Shown piece by piece: positions 25,682 to 35,307 of a stretch of DNA of 64,000 bases (position 1 is its first letter; every line of letters begins with the position of its first letter). This stretch comes from Algoriphagus sp. TR-M9. GTDB lineage: Bacteria > Bacteroidota > Bacteroidia > Cytophagales > Cyclobacteriaceae. The notes below the pieces were generated by a model. That model was not told where the DNA came from, searched no databases, and was given only the letters and a program-made list of their open reading frames with translations. The stretch covers positions 4,336,501 to 4,400,500 of the forward strand of contig NZ_CP115160.1 of assembly GCF_027594545.1 (NCBI RefSeq), read 5' to 3'. Made by a program: the position numbers and the translations under genes.

Positions 25682-25862
25682 GCCAATTCTTTAGTCAGGG
25701 TCTAAAGTAAAAAATTCCAAAATGAGTTTCATCCACCCTACAACCATAACTCTGATTATCAGGAAAATATACTTTTCGAAAAATTTCTCAATCCTCTAAA
25801 AAACCGTAATTTATTCACTGCATTAATTTTATTACCAAATACCTAACCCAAAATATCATCCA

Positions 25863-27173
25863 ATGAGTAAATCAAATTTTTCCCGAAGAAAGTTTATCAG
25901 CGCTGGATTACTCGGCACCGCGGGCGCTACAGTACTTCCCAATATAACTTTTGCCAAAACCCGAAATTCACAGCGCAATGACTTTACAAAAGTAAGGCTT
26001 GGTTTTATCGGTCTGGGAAGACAGGCCAGAGGTCTGCTGAACCGCATGATGAGCATTCCGGCCTTTGAGGTAGTGGCTGGTGCGGATATTTACGAAGTCA
26101 AGCTTCAGCGTTTTAAGCAGGATGTGGAAAAGAATAACGCAGACCATCAAAAATCCAGTGGTCCGCCCACCCTTTATGCAGATTACAAAAAACTTCTCGC
26201 CAACCCTTATGTGGATGCTGTAGTCATTGCTTCTCCGGATCACTGGCATGCGCTAATGGCCATAGATGCCTGCAGAGCCGGCAAAGACATCTACCTGGAG
26301 AAACCCTTGACTTTTACCATCAAAGAGGGGCAGGAATTAATCAAAGCAGTACGATCAAATGGAACCGTGCTGGCCGTGGGCAGTATGCAGCGTTCTTCCT
26401 CAAACTTCCAGCATGCAGTGAAAATGGTTCAAAAAGGAAAACTGGGGAAAATCAAAGAAGTATTGGTCCATGTGGGAGAGCCACCACATCCCAAACCCTT
26501 GGATTTACCAGAACAAAGTATCCCGAATGGACTGGATTGGCAAACCTGGATCGGACCACTGCCTGCAGTTCACTACAATGAGGAACTAAACCCACCCATT
26601 TCCCTGGACCCAGAAGAAAATGAGAAGGTATGGGGAGCTTGGAGATGGTACAAAGAGACAGGTGGTGGACTCATGACGGACTGGGGAGCACACATGATAG
26701 ACATTGCGCAGTGGGGGTTGGGAATGGACAGAAATGGCCCTACTGAGGTGATTCCTGCCACTGTGGATAAACCTCTCACCTACATTTATCCCAACGGCAC
26801 CAAGATGTTGATAACTTCCTTTGATGAGGGTAGGCAGGGAGTCAAATTTATAGGCGAGAAAGGCTGGATTAAAGTGTCCAGAGGTAATTATGACACCTCT
26901 ATGAAAGAGCTGGAAATGCCAAATAAAATCGAAAACAATGGCAGCATGAAACATTATGAGGATTTCTTAGACGCAGTGATCACCAGAAGAGATCCTTTTG
27001 TCCCGGTAGAAATCGGCCATAGCACCTGCGCCATTTGTACTATAGGGAATATCGCCCATGAGCTTAACCGCCCTTTGAAATGGGACCCCATAGCGCAGGT
27101 ATTTTTGGATGATTGGGAGGCCAATACCCATTTACATTATACTTACCAAAATGGCTATTCGTTGAAATCTTAA
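25863..27173 (+). CDS. Tat-exported Gfo/Idh/MocA family oxidoreductase
   Basis: A 436-residue protein starting with a twin-arginine signal (SRRKFISAGLLGTAGATVLP). A Rossmann motif RLGFIGLGRQARGLL follows, then VDAVVIASPDHWHALMAIDACRAGKDIYLEKPLTF, where EKP is the family's conserved lysine motif. The C-terminal domain has TGGGLMTDWGAHMIDIAQWGLG, common to the exported Bacteroidota subgroup of presumed sugar or inositol dehydrogenases with tightly bound NAD(P). The substrate is unknown and no sugar-utilisation genes are adjacent. Confidence 0.9.
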   Translation: MSKSNFSRRKFISAGLLGTAGATVLPNITFAKTRNSQRNDFTKVRLGFIGLGRQARGLLNRMMSIPAFEVVAGADIYEVKLQRFKQDVEKNNADHQKSSGPPTLYADYKKLLANPYVDAVVIASPDHWHALMAIDACRAGKDIYLEKPLTFTIKEGQELIKAVRSNGTVLAVGSMQRSSSNFQHAVKMVQKGKLGKIKEVLVHVGEPPHPKPLDLPEQSIPNGLDWQTWIGPLPAVHYNEELNPPISLDPEENEKVWGAWRWYKETGGGLMTDWGAHMIDIAQWGLGMDRNGPTEVIPATVDKPLTYIYPNGTKMLITSFDEGRQGVKFIGEKGWIKVSRGNYDTSMKELEMPNKIENNGSMKHYEDFLDAVITRRDPFVPVEIGHSTCAICTIGNIAHELNRPLKWDPIAQVFLDDWEANTHLHYTYQNGYSLKS

Positions 27174-27191
27174 TGAGTTGATCCAGCTCCT

Positions 27192-27263
27192 ATGAACAAG
27201 AAACTTAAATACATTATTCTCCTAGAAATCTTAGTGGCAGCCCTTGTTTGTTTCAGTTTGTGA
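27192..27263 (+). CDS. Possible 23-residue hydrophobic peptide
   Basis: The short frame MNKKLKYIILLEILVAALV plus four residues has a basic start and one membrane-spanning stretch. It lies 18 bases after the oxidoreductase stop in the gap before the ohrR-like gene. It looks like a single-pass membrane peptide or a leader peptide, but length alone makes chance likely. Confidence 0.25.
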   Translation: MNKKLKYIILLEILVAALVCFSL

Positions 27264-27323
27264 CACAAGACCACATAAGTTTCAGCGTGTGGATAACTCA
27301 AGTATTGCTTGGCAGTAATTTGC

Positions 27324-27353
27324 TATACAAATTTTATTCAGTTAAATTGTGTA
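27324..27353. promoter_or_regulatory. Candidate operator upstream of the ohrR-like gene
   Basis: An imperfect inverted repeat, TATACAAATTTTA and TTAAATTGTGTA, in the style of OhrR/MarR sites (TACAATT/AATTGTA), ends 20 bases before the start codon at 27374. Confidence 0.35.
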
Positions 27354-27373
27354 AAATACATTTTCCTGCTCTT

Positions 27374-27811
27374 ATGTCTTCTATCCCCATACTTTCCTTT
27401 TCCCTCTATTCCATCTCCAGGCTACTTATCCAACTGATTCAAAGCAAATTAAATGCTATTGAGCTGACTTATCCACAATATTTGGTTTTGGCCACTCTTT
27501 GGGAGCAGGATGGGTTGAAAGTTAATGAAATAGGAAAGCGTCTGTATTTGGATTCAGGTACACTCACTCCTTTGCTGAAAAAGCTGGAAAGGATGAACTA
27601 CGTGCGAAGAAGCAGGAGTGAAATAGATGAGCGTACTGTCAATATTGAATTGACTTACCCTGGTAAATCGCTGCAGAGTAAAGCCCAAAAGCTGCTGGGA
27701 GAACTTGAAGAGACGTTTGAAGAAATGAGCAGTTCGTCAGTTAATGACCTAAACAATTCACTCGAAGGACTGTTAGTAGATATTGAATCATTAAAGCAAG
27801 CTAGCAAATGA
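27374..27811 (+). CDS. OhrR-like MarR regulator lacking the sensing cysteine
   Basis: 145 residues from ATG 27374 (MSSIPILSFSLYSISR). The body matches Bacillus OhrR closely: LTYPQYLVLATLWEQDGL, the recognition block LYLDSGTLTPLLKKLE and a wing RRSRSEIDERTVNIEL. In OhrR the sequence NQLCFLLYASSR holds the peroxide-reactive Cys15; here the aligned stretch is PILSFSLYSISR with Ser8 in that place, and the whole protein has no cysteine. The gene overlaps ohr by four bases, so co-expression is secure. It probably controls ohr but cannot sense hydroperoxide by thiol oxidation. Confidence 0.87.
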   Translation: MSSIPILSFSLYSISRLLIQLIQSKLNAIELTYPQYLVLATLWEQDGLKVNEIGKRLYLDSGTLTPLLKKLERMNYVRRSRSEIDERTVNIELTYPGKSLQSKAQKLLGELEETFEEMSSSSVNDLNNSLEGLLVDIESLKQASK

Positions 27812-28230
27812 AAAAACTGAATATTGATTACACCGCCACCGCAGTAAATTCGGGCGGTAGAAAAGGACATGTGAAAACCGATGATGGTTTACTGGATTTT
27901 GATGTAGCCATGCCAAAGGAAATCGGTGGTGAGGGAGGCAAAACCAATCCAGAGCAATTGTTTGCTGCAGGGTATGCCGCATGTTTTGGGGGCGCCTTGG
28001 GCGCAGTGGCTGGGAAGACCAGCCTGAAAGATTCAGAAATCACAGCAAAAGTACACCTTGGAAATTATGGTCCCGGAGATTTTGGACTAGCAGTGGACAT
28101 TAGCGTAAAGATCCCGAAAGCTAAGTCCCTTGAAGAAGCCCAGAAACTCGTGGATGCCGCACATGCTGTATGTCCATATTCCAAAGCCACAAGAGGTAAT
28201 ATCGAAGTGACCGCGACCGCCATAGAGTAG
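27808..28230 (+). CDS. ohr: Organic hydroperoxide resistance protein
   Basis: 140 residues of the Ohr/OsmC fold. Both catalytic cysteines are present: Cys59 in AAGYAACFGGAL and Cys122 in HAVCPYSKATRGN; the family motif NPEQLFAAGYAACF is intact. Ohr reduces organic and lipid hydroperoxides using dihydrolipoyl thiols in the cytoplasm. Its ATG overlaps the stop of the OhrR-like gene (ATGA), and a bidirectional terminator follows. Confidence 0.95.
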   Translation: MKKLNIDYTATAVNSGGRKGHVKTDDGLLDFDVAMPKEIGGEGGKTNPEQLFAAGYAACFGGALGAVAGKTSLKDSEITAKVHLGNYGPGDFGLAVDISVKIPKAKSLEEAQKLVDAAHAVCPYSKATRGNIEVTATAIE

Positions 28231-28246
28231 GCTCTCGCTTTAAATA

Positions 28247-28283
28247 ATCAGGACTGGTCAAAATTCTAAACCGGTCCTGATTT
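28247..28283. terminator. Bidirectional terminator between ohr and the convergent oxidoreductase gene
   Basis: ATCAGGACTGG pairs with CCGGTCCTGAT (one G-T pair) around a 12-base loop, with A/T-rich flanks on both sides; it touches the stop of the minus-strand gene. Confidence 0.7.
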
Positions 28284-29256
28284 AAATTTTTATTATCGCC
28301 TTTCCGACTAGTTCCCGGTTTTGCATTTTCTTCAACGCTCCTGCAGCATTTTTCAGAGAGAAAATTTCGTATTCATGCCCTTTGATTTTACCATCTAGCA
28401 ACCATTTAGTCAGGACATTCATGTTTTGTCGGTTTTGGCTTTCCTCCACTTTTGAAAAATTACCCCAAAACACCCCCATAATAGAACATCCCTTCAGCAA
28501 GGGTAAATTCATAGGAATCTTAGGGATTTCGCCCGCAGTGAATCCTACGATCAGATAGCGTCCTTTCCAGGCCATTCCTCTCAGCGCCTGCTCGGTGTGA
28601 CTTCCTCCTACAGGATCCAGCACCACATTAACACCCTTTCCCGCAGTCAACTCTTTAAGCTGGTTTTTAAGGTTTTCTTTTTCGTAATTAACCACTTCAT
28701 CAGCGCCAAGTTCTTTACAAAAAGCCAGTTTTTCATCCGATGAAGCTGCCGCAATGACCTTGGCCCCCATGGCTTTACCCAGCTCCACTGCCGCTGCTCC
28801 TATTCCTCCGGAAGCCCCCAATACCAGCAAGGTCTCTCCCTGCTGCAACTGGGCCCGATCTTTCAAAGCATGAAAGGAAGTACTGTAGGTATAAAATGAG
28901 CTGGCCGCCAGCTCTGCGGAAATTCCCTCTGGAATAGAAAATATCCGATCTACATCTACTGCGAGCTGCTCTGCAAATCCTCCCCAGCGGCAGAGAGCCA
29001 ACACCCGGTCTCCTACCTGCCAATCTGTAACCCCATCACCCAAAGCAACAATTTGCCCGGCTGCTTCTCCTCCAGGAGAATAGGGCAGCTCAGGCTGAAA
29101 CTGGTATTTGTTCTGTAGAATCAGTAAATCCGGAAAACTCACTCCACAAGCCTCCACTTTGATCAGCACTTGTCCACTAGCTGGAACGGCCTGAGGTACC
29201 TCCTCTAAAAACAGGTGGTCTGTAGAGCCAAATGTGGTGCATAGCATTGCTCTCAT
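28282..29256 (-). CDS. NADPH:quinone oxidoreductase / zinc-less MDR family enzyme
   Basis: 324 residues from ATG 29256 (MRAMLCTTFGSTDHLFLEEVP); the frame continues 30 codons upstream without family similarity. The pattern is that of quinone-oxidoreductase-type medium-chain reductases: VLIKVEACGVSFPDLLILQNKYQ, PGGEAAGQIVALGDGVTDWQVGDRV, then LVLGASGGIGAAAVELGKAMGAKVIAAASS for NADPH. Structural zinc cysteines are missing. It would reduce quinones or enones. It is divergent from the M20 peptidase gene. Confidence 0.88.
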   Translation of the reverse strand: MRAMLCTTFGSTDHLFLEEVPQAVPASGQVLIKVEACGVSFPDLLILQNKYQFQPELPYSPGGEAAGQIVALGDGVTDWQVGDRVLALCRWGGFAEQLAVDVDRIFSIPEGISAELAASSFYTYSTSFHALKDRAQLQQGETLLVLGASGGIGAAAVELGKAMGAKVIAAASSDEKLAFCKELGADEVVNYEKENLKNQLKELTAGKGVNVVLDPVGGSHTEQALRGMAWKGRYLIVGFTAGEIPKIPMNLPLLKGCSIMGVFWGNFSKVEESQNRQNMNVLTKWLLDGKIKGHEYEIFSLKNAAGALKKMQNRELVGKAIIKI

Positions 29257-29325
29257 TTGCTTTTTGCTTAGGTTTAATTCAAGTTGAAAATTGGGTTTAA
29301 AATAGGCATTTCGTGCTGAAAAGGA

Positions 29326-29333
29326 TAATTTTG
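29326..29333 (+). promoter_or_regulatory. -7 promoter element for the M20 dipeptidase gene
   Basis: TAATTTTG fits TAnnTTTG perfectly and lies 27 bases before the start codon at 29361; a good -33 element is not visible. Confidence 0.35.
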
Positions 29334-29360
29334 AGGCCTTTACCAAAAACCCCTAGCGAT

Positions 29361-30749
29361 ATGGCTGTTAATGATTTTATCCAAGAAAATAAAGACCGAT
29401 TTTTAAATGAATTGCTGGATTTGCTCAGAATCCCTTCCGTAAGTGCTGATCCTAAGTTTAAGGATGACGTTTTTGCAGCGGCAAATTTCGTAAAAGAAAG
29501 CATGGAAAAGGCGGGTGCAGATACTGTGGAAATCTGTGAAACCGCAGGCTATCCTATTGTATATGGTGAAAAAATCATTGACCCAAGTTTGCCTACAGTC
29601 CTGGTGTATGGCCATTATGATGTACAGCCGGCTGACCCTTATGAATTATGGGATTCCCCACCTTTTGAACCTGTGATCAAGAAGACAGCTATCCATCCCG
29701 AGGGAGCGATTTTCGCCCGAGGCTCTGCAGATGATAAGGGGCAATTTTACATGTACGTGAAAGCTTTTGAAGCGATGATGGCTGCTGGGGATTTGCCCTG
29801 CAATGTCAAATTCATGATAGAAGGCGAGGAGGAAGTAGGCTCGGACAATCTGGAGAAATTTGTGATAGAAAATAAAGAGAAGCTCCAGGCAGACGTTATC
29901 CTGATTTCAGATACCCACATGATTTCCATGCAGGATCCTTCCATCACGGTAGGTCTGAGAGGAATGGCCTATATGGAAGTAGAAGTGACCGGTTCCAACA
30001 GAGATCTTCACTCAGGAACTTATGGAGGTGCGGTCGCTAACCCGATCAATGTACTTTGTGAAATGATCGCATCTATGAAGGATGAAAATGACCATATTAC
30101 CATCCCTGGTTTTTATGATAAGGTACAAGAATTGACAGCCGCACAAAGAGAACGCTTGAATCAAGCCCCTTTTGACCTGAAAGAATATCAGGACAAATTG
30201 GATATAGATGATGTTCACGGCGAAAAGGGCTATACAACCATAGAGCGGGTAGGAATCCGCCCTACTCTAGATGTAAACGGAATCTGGGGAGGCTACATAG
30301 GTGAGGGCGCCAAGACAGTTTTACCTTCCAAAGCTCACGCAAAAATTTCCATGAGATTAGTACCGGATCAGGATTGGCATGAGATCTCGGAGTTATTTGA
30401 AAACTACTTCAAATCCATCGCACCAAAATCCGTCAAAGTCAAAGTGAAACCTCATCACGGGGGAGCACCTGCGGTGGTTTCAGATTCTTCTGTGGGATAC
30501 AAAGCTGCAGAGGCAGCTATGGAAGAGACATTTGGGAAAAAACCAATCCCAACGCGTGAAGGGGGATCTATTCCTATCGTGGCCCTGTTCCAAAAAGAAT
30601 TGGGATCAGACCCTATTCTGTTTGGTTTTGGACTGGATACAGATGCCCTCCACTCCCCAAATGAGCACTACGGGGTAAAAAATTACTTTATTGGAATCGA
30701 AACTATAGCAGCATTCTTCCGTCACTTCAAAGAGTTAAGTAACCAATAA
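29361..30749 (+). CDS. M20 family dipeptidase
   Basis: 462 residues from ATG 29361 (MAVNDFIQENKDRFLNELLDLLRIPSVSAD). Metal-site motifs of the M20A dipeptidases are clear: VYGHYDVQPADPYELWDSPPFEP, ARGSADDKGQFYMY and EGEEEVGSDNLEKF, with the dimerisation lid at about residues 200-320 and the late histidine in LHSPNEHY. It is expected to be a cytoplasmic dizinc dipeptidase or carboxypeptidase. No signal peptide is present. It stands alone, 52 bases ahead of dsbD. Confidence 0.92.
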   Translation: MAVNDFIQENKDRFLNELLDLLRIPSVSADPKFKDDVFAAANFVKESMEKAGADTVEICETAGYPIVYGEKIIDPSLPTVLVYGHYDVQPADPYELWDSPPFEPVIKKTAIHPEGAIFARGSADDKGQFYMYVKAFEAMMAAGDLPCNVKFMIEGEEEVGSDNLEKFVIENKEKLQADVILISDTHMISMQDPSITVGLRGMAYMEVEVTGSNRDLHSGTYGGAVANPINVLCEMIASMKDENDHITIPGFYDKVQELTAAQRERLNQAPFDLKEYQDKLDIDDVHGEKGYTTIERVGIRPTLDVNGIWGGYIGEGAKTVLPSKAHAKISMRLVPDQDWHEISELFENYFKSIAPKSVKVKVKPHHGGAPAVVSDSSVGYKAAEAAMEETFGKKPIPTREGGSIPIVALFQKELGSDPILFGFGLDTDALHSPNEHYGVKNYFIGIETIAAFFRHFKELSNQ

Positions 30750-30801
30750 CACAGAACCATTCGCCCAGTTAAATCCGTTGTGATTTAATTCCCCATTGTC
30801 T

Positions 30802-32943
30802 ATGAAACTTCCCTCCATTCAAAAATTCACTCTTTTGAGTGTCTTTTTCTTACTGAGCTGTTTTTCTGCTTTTTCCCAAATCATCAAACCTCCGGTCTGG
30901 ACCAGCAGAATAGAGCCTTCCAATCCAGTGATAGGCGAGGAAGCGACGCTGATTTTAGAGGCTGAAATTCCTACTGGCTGGTACATTTACGCCAACGATT
31001 TTGATGCAGATCTCGGGCCAATATTGGCGACATTGAAGCTGGACAAATCGGAAGCTTTTGAGACAAAGGGGGAGTTTACGGCGATTGGACCGAAAACAAA
31101 ATACGAGGAAATCTGGGAAGGCGATGTCAAGTATTTTATGGGAAATGGAAGGTTTGAGCAGGCTTTCATTCCCAAGGCAGCTTCCGGCAAAGTAAGCGCA
31201 ACGCTGGAATACCAGATGTGCTCTGACCTCACAGGGCAATGCGTGAACTACGATGAGGATATTTTGGTGGAGTTTACGGCACAGCCAAGTGGCAGTTCTG
31301 CTGCTTCTCCTGAAGCAGCAGAAAAAGGATCCAGTCCGGCTTCTGGAGAAGCAGGACAGCAGAATGAGGTCAATTCTTCTTCTGAAACACAAATTTCTGA
31401 GTCAGAAGAGTCTCCATTTGATATTCAGGAGAGTCAAGTGGATGAACCCATAGAAACTTCTGGAAAAACCATAGAAATCCTCCCTGTACAGGAAAATGAG
31501 TCCCTTTGGGGCTTTATGGTTTTGGCATTCTTGGCCGGACTGGCGGCTCTTCTGACACCCTGCGTATTCCCCATGATACCGATGACGGTGAGCTTCTTCA
31601 CCGGAAGGGCAGGAAGTAGAGCTACAGGAATCCGAAATGCCTTTATCTATGGGTTTTCCATCATAGCGATTTACACGGTAGCAGGCACGGCCGTAGCCGC
31701 TATCCAAGGGCCTGAATTTGCCAACTGGCTAGCCACGCACTGGCTGCCGAATCTCTTTTTCTTCGGAATATTTATCTTTTTCGCCCTCGCATTTCTGGGG
31801 CTATTTGAGATTACCTTGCCCTCAGGCCTGGTAAACAAAGTAGATGAAAAAGCCGAAAAGGGAGGGATGATCGGTATTTTCTTTATGGCCTTTACTCTGG
31901 TTTTGGTATCTTTTTCCTGCACCGGACCGATAGTAGGGTCGATTTTGATTTCCTCGGCGGGAGGTGAACTGATCAAACCCATTTTGGGCATGTTTGCCTT
32001 TTCCCTGGCCTTTGCGATTCCGTTTACGCTCTTCGCCATTTTCCCAGAATGGATGAACAGGCTCCCCAAATCCGGTGGCTGGCTGAATTCTGTGAAAGTA
32101 GTTTTAGGCTTCTTAGAACTTGCTTTGGCCTTCAAATTCCTGTCCATGGCCGACCTGGTTTACCATTGGGGCATCTTGGACCGGGATATATTCCTGATTA
32201 TCTGGATTGTCATCTTCTCCGGATTGGGGCTTTATCTTCTGGGCAAAATCCGCCTTCCACACGATTCCCCTTCCGATGTGATTGGAGTCCCAAGACTGCT
32301 ATTAGCCTTGTTCACCTTTATGTTTGTGCTGTACATGATCCCGGGGCTGTTTGGCGCACCCCTGAAATATCTCAGCGGATACTTACCTCCTATGTCCACG
32401 CAGCAGTTTAAACTAACAGGTGGTGTAAATTCGGCAGAAGCCGGAGAGAATATCCTCGGCGAGTCCGTGAAATATGCGGACATCCCGCTAGAAATCCCGC
32501 ATGGAATACAAGGGTATTTCGATTATGAGCAGGCGATGCGGGCTGCAAAAAAGGCCAACAAACCCTTATTGATTGACTTTACGGGTCATGGCTGTGTAAA
32601 CTGCCGCAAGATGGAGGAAAATGTCTGGGTGGATCCGCAGGTGCTGAAGAGATTAAAAGAAGACTTCGTGATGGTCGCGCTTTACATAGACGAACGGTTG
32701 GAGCTTCCAGAAAGTGAATGGTACACTTCGGAATATGACGGAAAGGTCAAAAAGACGCTTGGCAAGCAAAATGCGGATTTTCAGATCACCCGTTTCCAGA
32801 ATAATGCCCAGCCTTACTATGTAATACTGGACCACGAGGAAAACCTGCTGGCCCAACCCAAAGGATATGAAACCGATATCCAGGCGTTTGTGGAGTTTCT
32901 GGACGGGGCAAAAAGTGAGTTCCAACGAAGGGAAGGAAGGTGA
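30802..32943 (+). CDS. dsbD: Thiol:disulfide interchange protein DsbD
   Basis: 713 residues from ATG 30802. Signal peptide, then the periplasmic N-terminal domain (about 30-150) with the redox pair in MCSDLTGQCVNY. After a low-complexity Ser/Glu linker (about 170-225) come eight membrane helices with the cysteines of LLTPCVFPMIPMTVSFF and VSFSCTGPIVG. The C-terminal thioredoxin-like domain has GHGCVNCRKMEENVW (Cys598/Cys601). It passes electrons from cytoplasmic thioredoxin to periplasmic disulfides, for isomerases and cytochrome c maturation. The length is longer than in E. coli because of the linker. Confidence 0.95.
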   Translation: MKLPSIQKFTLLSVFFLLSCFSAFSQIIKPPVWTSRIEPSNPVIGEEATLILEAEIPTGWYIYANDFDADLGPILATLKLDKSEAFETKGEFTAIGPKTKYEEIWEGDVKYFMGNGRFEQAFIPKAASGKVSATLEYQMCSDLTGQCVNYDEDILVEFTAQPSGSSAASPEAAEKGSSPASGEAGQQNEVNSSSETQISESEESPFDIQESQVDEPIETSGKTIEILPVQENESLWGFMVLAFLAGLAALLTPCVFPMIPMTVSFFTGRAGSRATGIRNAFIYGFSIIAIYTVAGTAVAAIQGPEFANWLATHWLPNLFFFGIFIFFALAFLGLFEITLPSGLVNKVDEKAEKGGMIGIFFMAFTLVLVSFSCTGPIVGSILISSAGGELIKPILGMFAFSLAFAIPFTLFAIFPEWMNRLPKSGGWLNSVKVVLGFLELALAFKFLSMADLVYHWGILDRDIFLIIWIVIFSGLGLYLLGKIRLPHDSPSDVIGVPRLLLALFTFMFVLYMIPGLFGAPLKYLSGYLPPMSTQQFKLTGGVNSAEAGENILGESVKYADIPLEIPHGIQGYFDYEQAMRAAKKANKPLLIDFTGHGCVNCRKMEENVWVDPQVLKRLKEDFVMVALYIDERLELPESEWYTSEYDGKVKKTLGKQNADFQITRFQNNAQPYYVILDHEENLLAQPKGYETDIQAFVEFLDGAKSEFQRREGR

Positions 32944-33041
32944 GAATTCAAACAAATACTTTGACTAATACTATAAAAGCCAATACCCCACCGCTATGTA
33001 AGCAATAGGATTATCGGCTTTTTAGTCCTTATCAAGGCAGA

Positions 33042-35279
33042 TCATGGCTTAAGCAATTTACCCTCTAGTACACCTTCAGGTGAACTGTATTTCACCACAT
33101 AAGTTCCCGGCTTGAGCTTGCTGACATCCATGCTGGTCTTGCCCTCCTCCAGCTGCTGACGGTAGAGCTGATTGCCCAGCCGGTCATAAAGGAGCAGCTC
33201 TCCTGTTTCCCCTGCTATCAGCTGCTTCTGCTGTAATCCACTGTCCTGTGACCCGGCCGGGATTCCCAGCACCGCGATCTCCACCTCAGAAGTGGCCGGA
33301 TTGGGTGAGATTCTCAGGCTATAGCCCGTAAAACAGGAAGGCTCGCTTACATAATAATACCCTTTCACCGAGGTTCCACAGTCGTTTATTGCTTCCACTT
33401 CTACATAATAGGTTCTTCCGCAGAAAGGGCTTCTTCTGTTGAAAACCGCAGATGAAGTATGGGAACTCTGCATTACCCCGTCCAGGTACCAGTTATAGGA
33501 AGTAACACCCTGGATTGCCGGGGAGTTGATCTCCACCGTAAAGCGGTTCGGCGGGAAATCCATGTACACATCCTGCGGATAGATGATCGGGGTGGAGGGC
33601 TTGCCTATCCAGAAGGTCTTTTGCACCTGGGTATTCCCACAGGCGGAGGTGATGGTATAGGTGAGGGTCGCTTGGGCTGCTGCTGTGCTACCCGGAGTAA
33701 GTGTAGCTGTCGTGCCGCTGCCCGAAGTAGAACCTGTAAACTGTCCTGATGGAGTAACAGTCCAGGTGGCAGTGCTTCCCGCTGGAAGATTTTGAAGGGT
33801 ATAAGAGCCGGAGGAGCAGAGTAGATCAGGCCCGTCTATACTAGGGATATCAACAGTATTAGTTGTCATCGCTCCTGTATTATTAGGATCAAGCCAATCC
33901 CTTAAACGTGTTTGGGCAGTTCCCCCTCCATTCCAAGATAGATCAATCTTTCCGTAATGCTTTGTAACTGGAGCACAACCATTGTCTCCTCCATGAAGTT
34001 GCCCGACGACCCTCCTATTTTGATCAAATAAGGGGCTTCCTGATGATCCTCCTTCTGTAGTTCCGTTGATCAGGTTTACAGTCCAGTGAGTAGATGCAGG
34101 AGTCGTATTTGTGAAAGGTAAACAGCCAAAGTTCCAGTTTATTGCAGCTGAATTTGTTGCGGGTGCGCTATAGGTTGAGATTTTCATCACATCACCGCTT
34201 GGATGATGAATATTGGCACCAGAGGTTGGAGGTGCAGTGGCTCTTGACCAACCAGCATATTGAATTCCCGTGCTGGCATCAGGTCTGGTGTTCATCTCCA
34301 CCAAGGCAAAGTCAGTATTAAACGACCCCGCCCTAAAGGTCGAACCGTTATAGGTAACCCAAGAAACAGGTTCCGTACTTGGAGTACAAGTTGGGCTTTT
34401 GTATTGAAAACGAAACAGCCAATTTTGAGCTCTATTGATTTCTGCCGCATTTAGCACCCCATTCCCGGTTTCTCCATCACATGGGTTATTTCCAGTATTT
34501 CCAGTATCAATACAATGGAATGCTGTCAGGAAATTAGGAGTCATATCACCACATGTATTGTTCAAAAGCGCTCCTGAGCATACTCTTGTGTTATCAGCCA
34601 ATAAAACCATAGCGACACTATTTGATTCATTTTCCCAGGCAGAAAAAGCGGCGCAGTTCACATTGTTGTGGCATGCTAAAGCATCTCCAAAATTGTTAGG
34701 AGTATTGAACATGTTCTTATACCCGTGAATAACTTTGAATATACTCAACCTGCTAATCCCTTTAGAACTTAGTGGCTCAAAAAGCTCAAGAGTAATCAAA
34801 TCTCCTTGGATTAAGTCCGTGCTGAAATATCCGGAACCACCATCGTAGTTTTGGGACGTAATCGGACCATATACCATAGTTCGATCTTCATTGTAAAGGT
34901 ACATTTCTCCTCCTTCTGGTAGGACTAAATCATCAAAAATCAGGTTGATAGAAAACGCTTCAGGTGACTGGATTCTAAATTTCCATACCTTACCTTCTGT
35001 TATTTCATACCAGGAGCCAGAATTGTTCAGGTCATAATTGACGTCAACCGCGTAACCAAAGCGGAAGGGAACAGCTTGATTAGCTTCTAAAGAGTCCTCC
35101 TGCAACAATTTTTGGACATCTACTTTTGGTACCAGACTTATCGATCCTGATTCGGCGACATTAAAGTATCCTCTTTCTCCCAACAAAGCTTGTTCTGCAT
35201 ATTGGGTCTGTATTTGAGCTACAGAACGGGTTGATAAGAAGATAAGAAAACTCAGTAAAGCAAAGCGAATAGACCACAT
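33042..35279 (-). CDS. Secreted trypsin-like serine protease with type IX secretion C-terminus
   Basis: 745 residues from ATG 35279 (MWSIRFALLSFLIFLSTRSVAQ). The protease domain (about 195-470) has FLTAFHC (His), NTDFALVEM (Asp) and GTTEGGSSGSPLFD (Ser), the lysyl-endopeptidase/trypsin type with many cysteines. Then come PKD/Ig-like segments (about 480-650) and a C-terminal sorting domain beginning LRISPNPATSEVEIAVLG and ending GTYVVKYSSPEGVLEGKLLKP. Such domains direct export by the type IX system and surface attachment, which fits the GldJ gene in the same window. It probably degrades external proteins. Confidence 0.92.
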   Translation of the reverse strand: MWSIRFALLSFLIFLSTRSVAQIQTQYAEQALLGERGYFNVAESGSISLVPKVDVQKLLQEDSLEANQAVPFRFGYAVDVNYDLNNSGSWYEITEGKVWKFRIQSPEAFSINLIFDDLVLPEGGEMYLYNEDRTMVYGPITSQNYDGGSGYFSTDLIQGDLITLELFEPLSSKGISRLSIFKVIHGYKNMFNTPNNFGDALACHNNVNCAAFSAWENESNSVAMVLLADNTRVCSGALLNNTCGDMTPNFLTAFHCIDTGNTGNNPCDGETGNGVLNAAEINRAQNWLFRFQYKSPTCTPSTEPVSWVTYNGSTFRAGSFNTDFALVEMNTRPDASTGIQYAGWSRATAPPTSGANIHHPSGDVMKISTYSAPATNSAAINWNFGCLPFTNTTPASTHWTVNLINGTTEGGSSGSPLFDQNRRVVGQLHGGDNGCAPVTKHYGKIDLSWNGGGTAQTRLRDWLDPNNTGAMTTNTVDIPSIDGPDLLCSSGSYTLQNLPAGSTATWTVTPSGQFTGSTSGSGTTATLTPGSTAAAQATLTYTITSACGNTQVQKTFWIGKPSTPIIYPQDVYMDFPPNRFTVEINSPAIQGVTSYNWYLDGVMQSSHTSSAVFNRRSPFCGRTYYVEVEAINDCGTSVKGYYYVSEPSCFTGYSLRISPNPATSEVEIAVLGIPAGSQDSGLQQKQLIAGETGELLLYDRLGNQLYRQQLEEGKTSMDVSKLKPGTYVVKYSSPEGVLEGKLLKP

Positions 35280-35307
35280 GATAATTACGTTTATAAAAAA
35301 CAAGCAG

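Noticed and set aside
32975-33023. Bidirectional terminator after dsbD
   Set aside because: AAAAGCC and GGCTTTTT can pair, but the loop is over 30 bases and the stem is short, so I do not list it.
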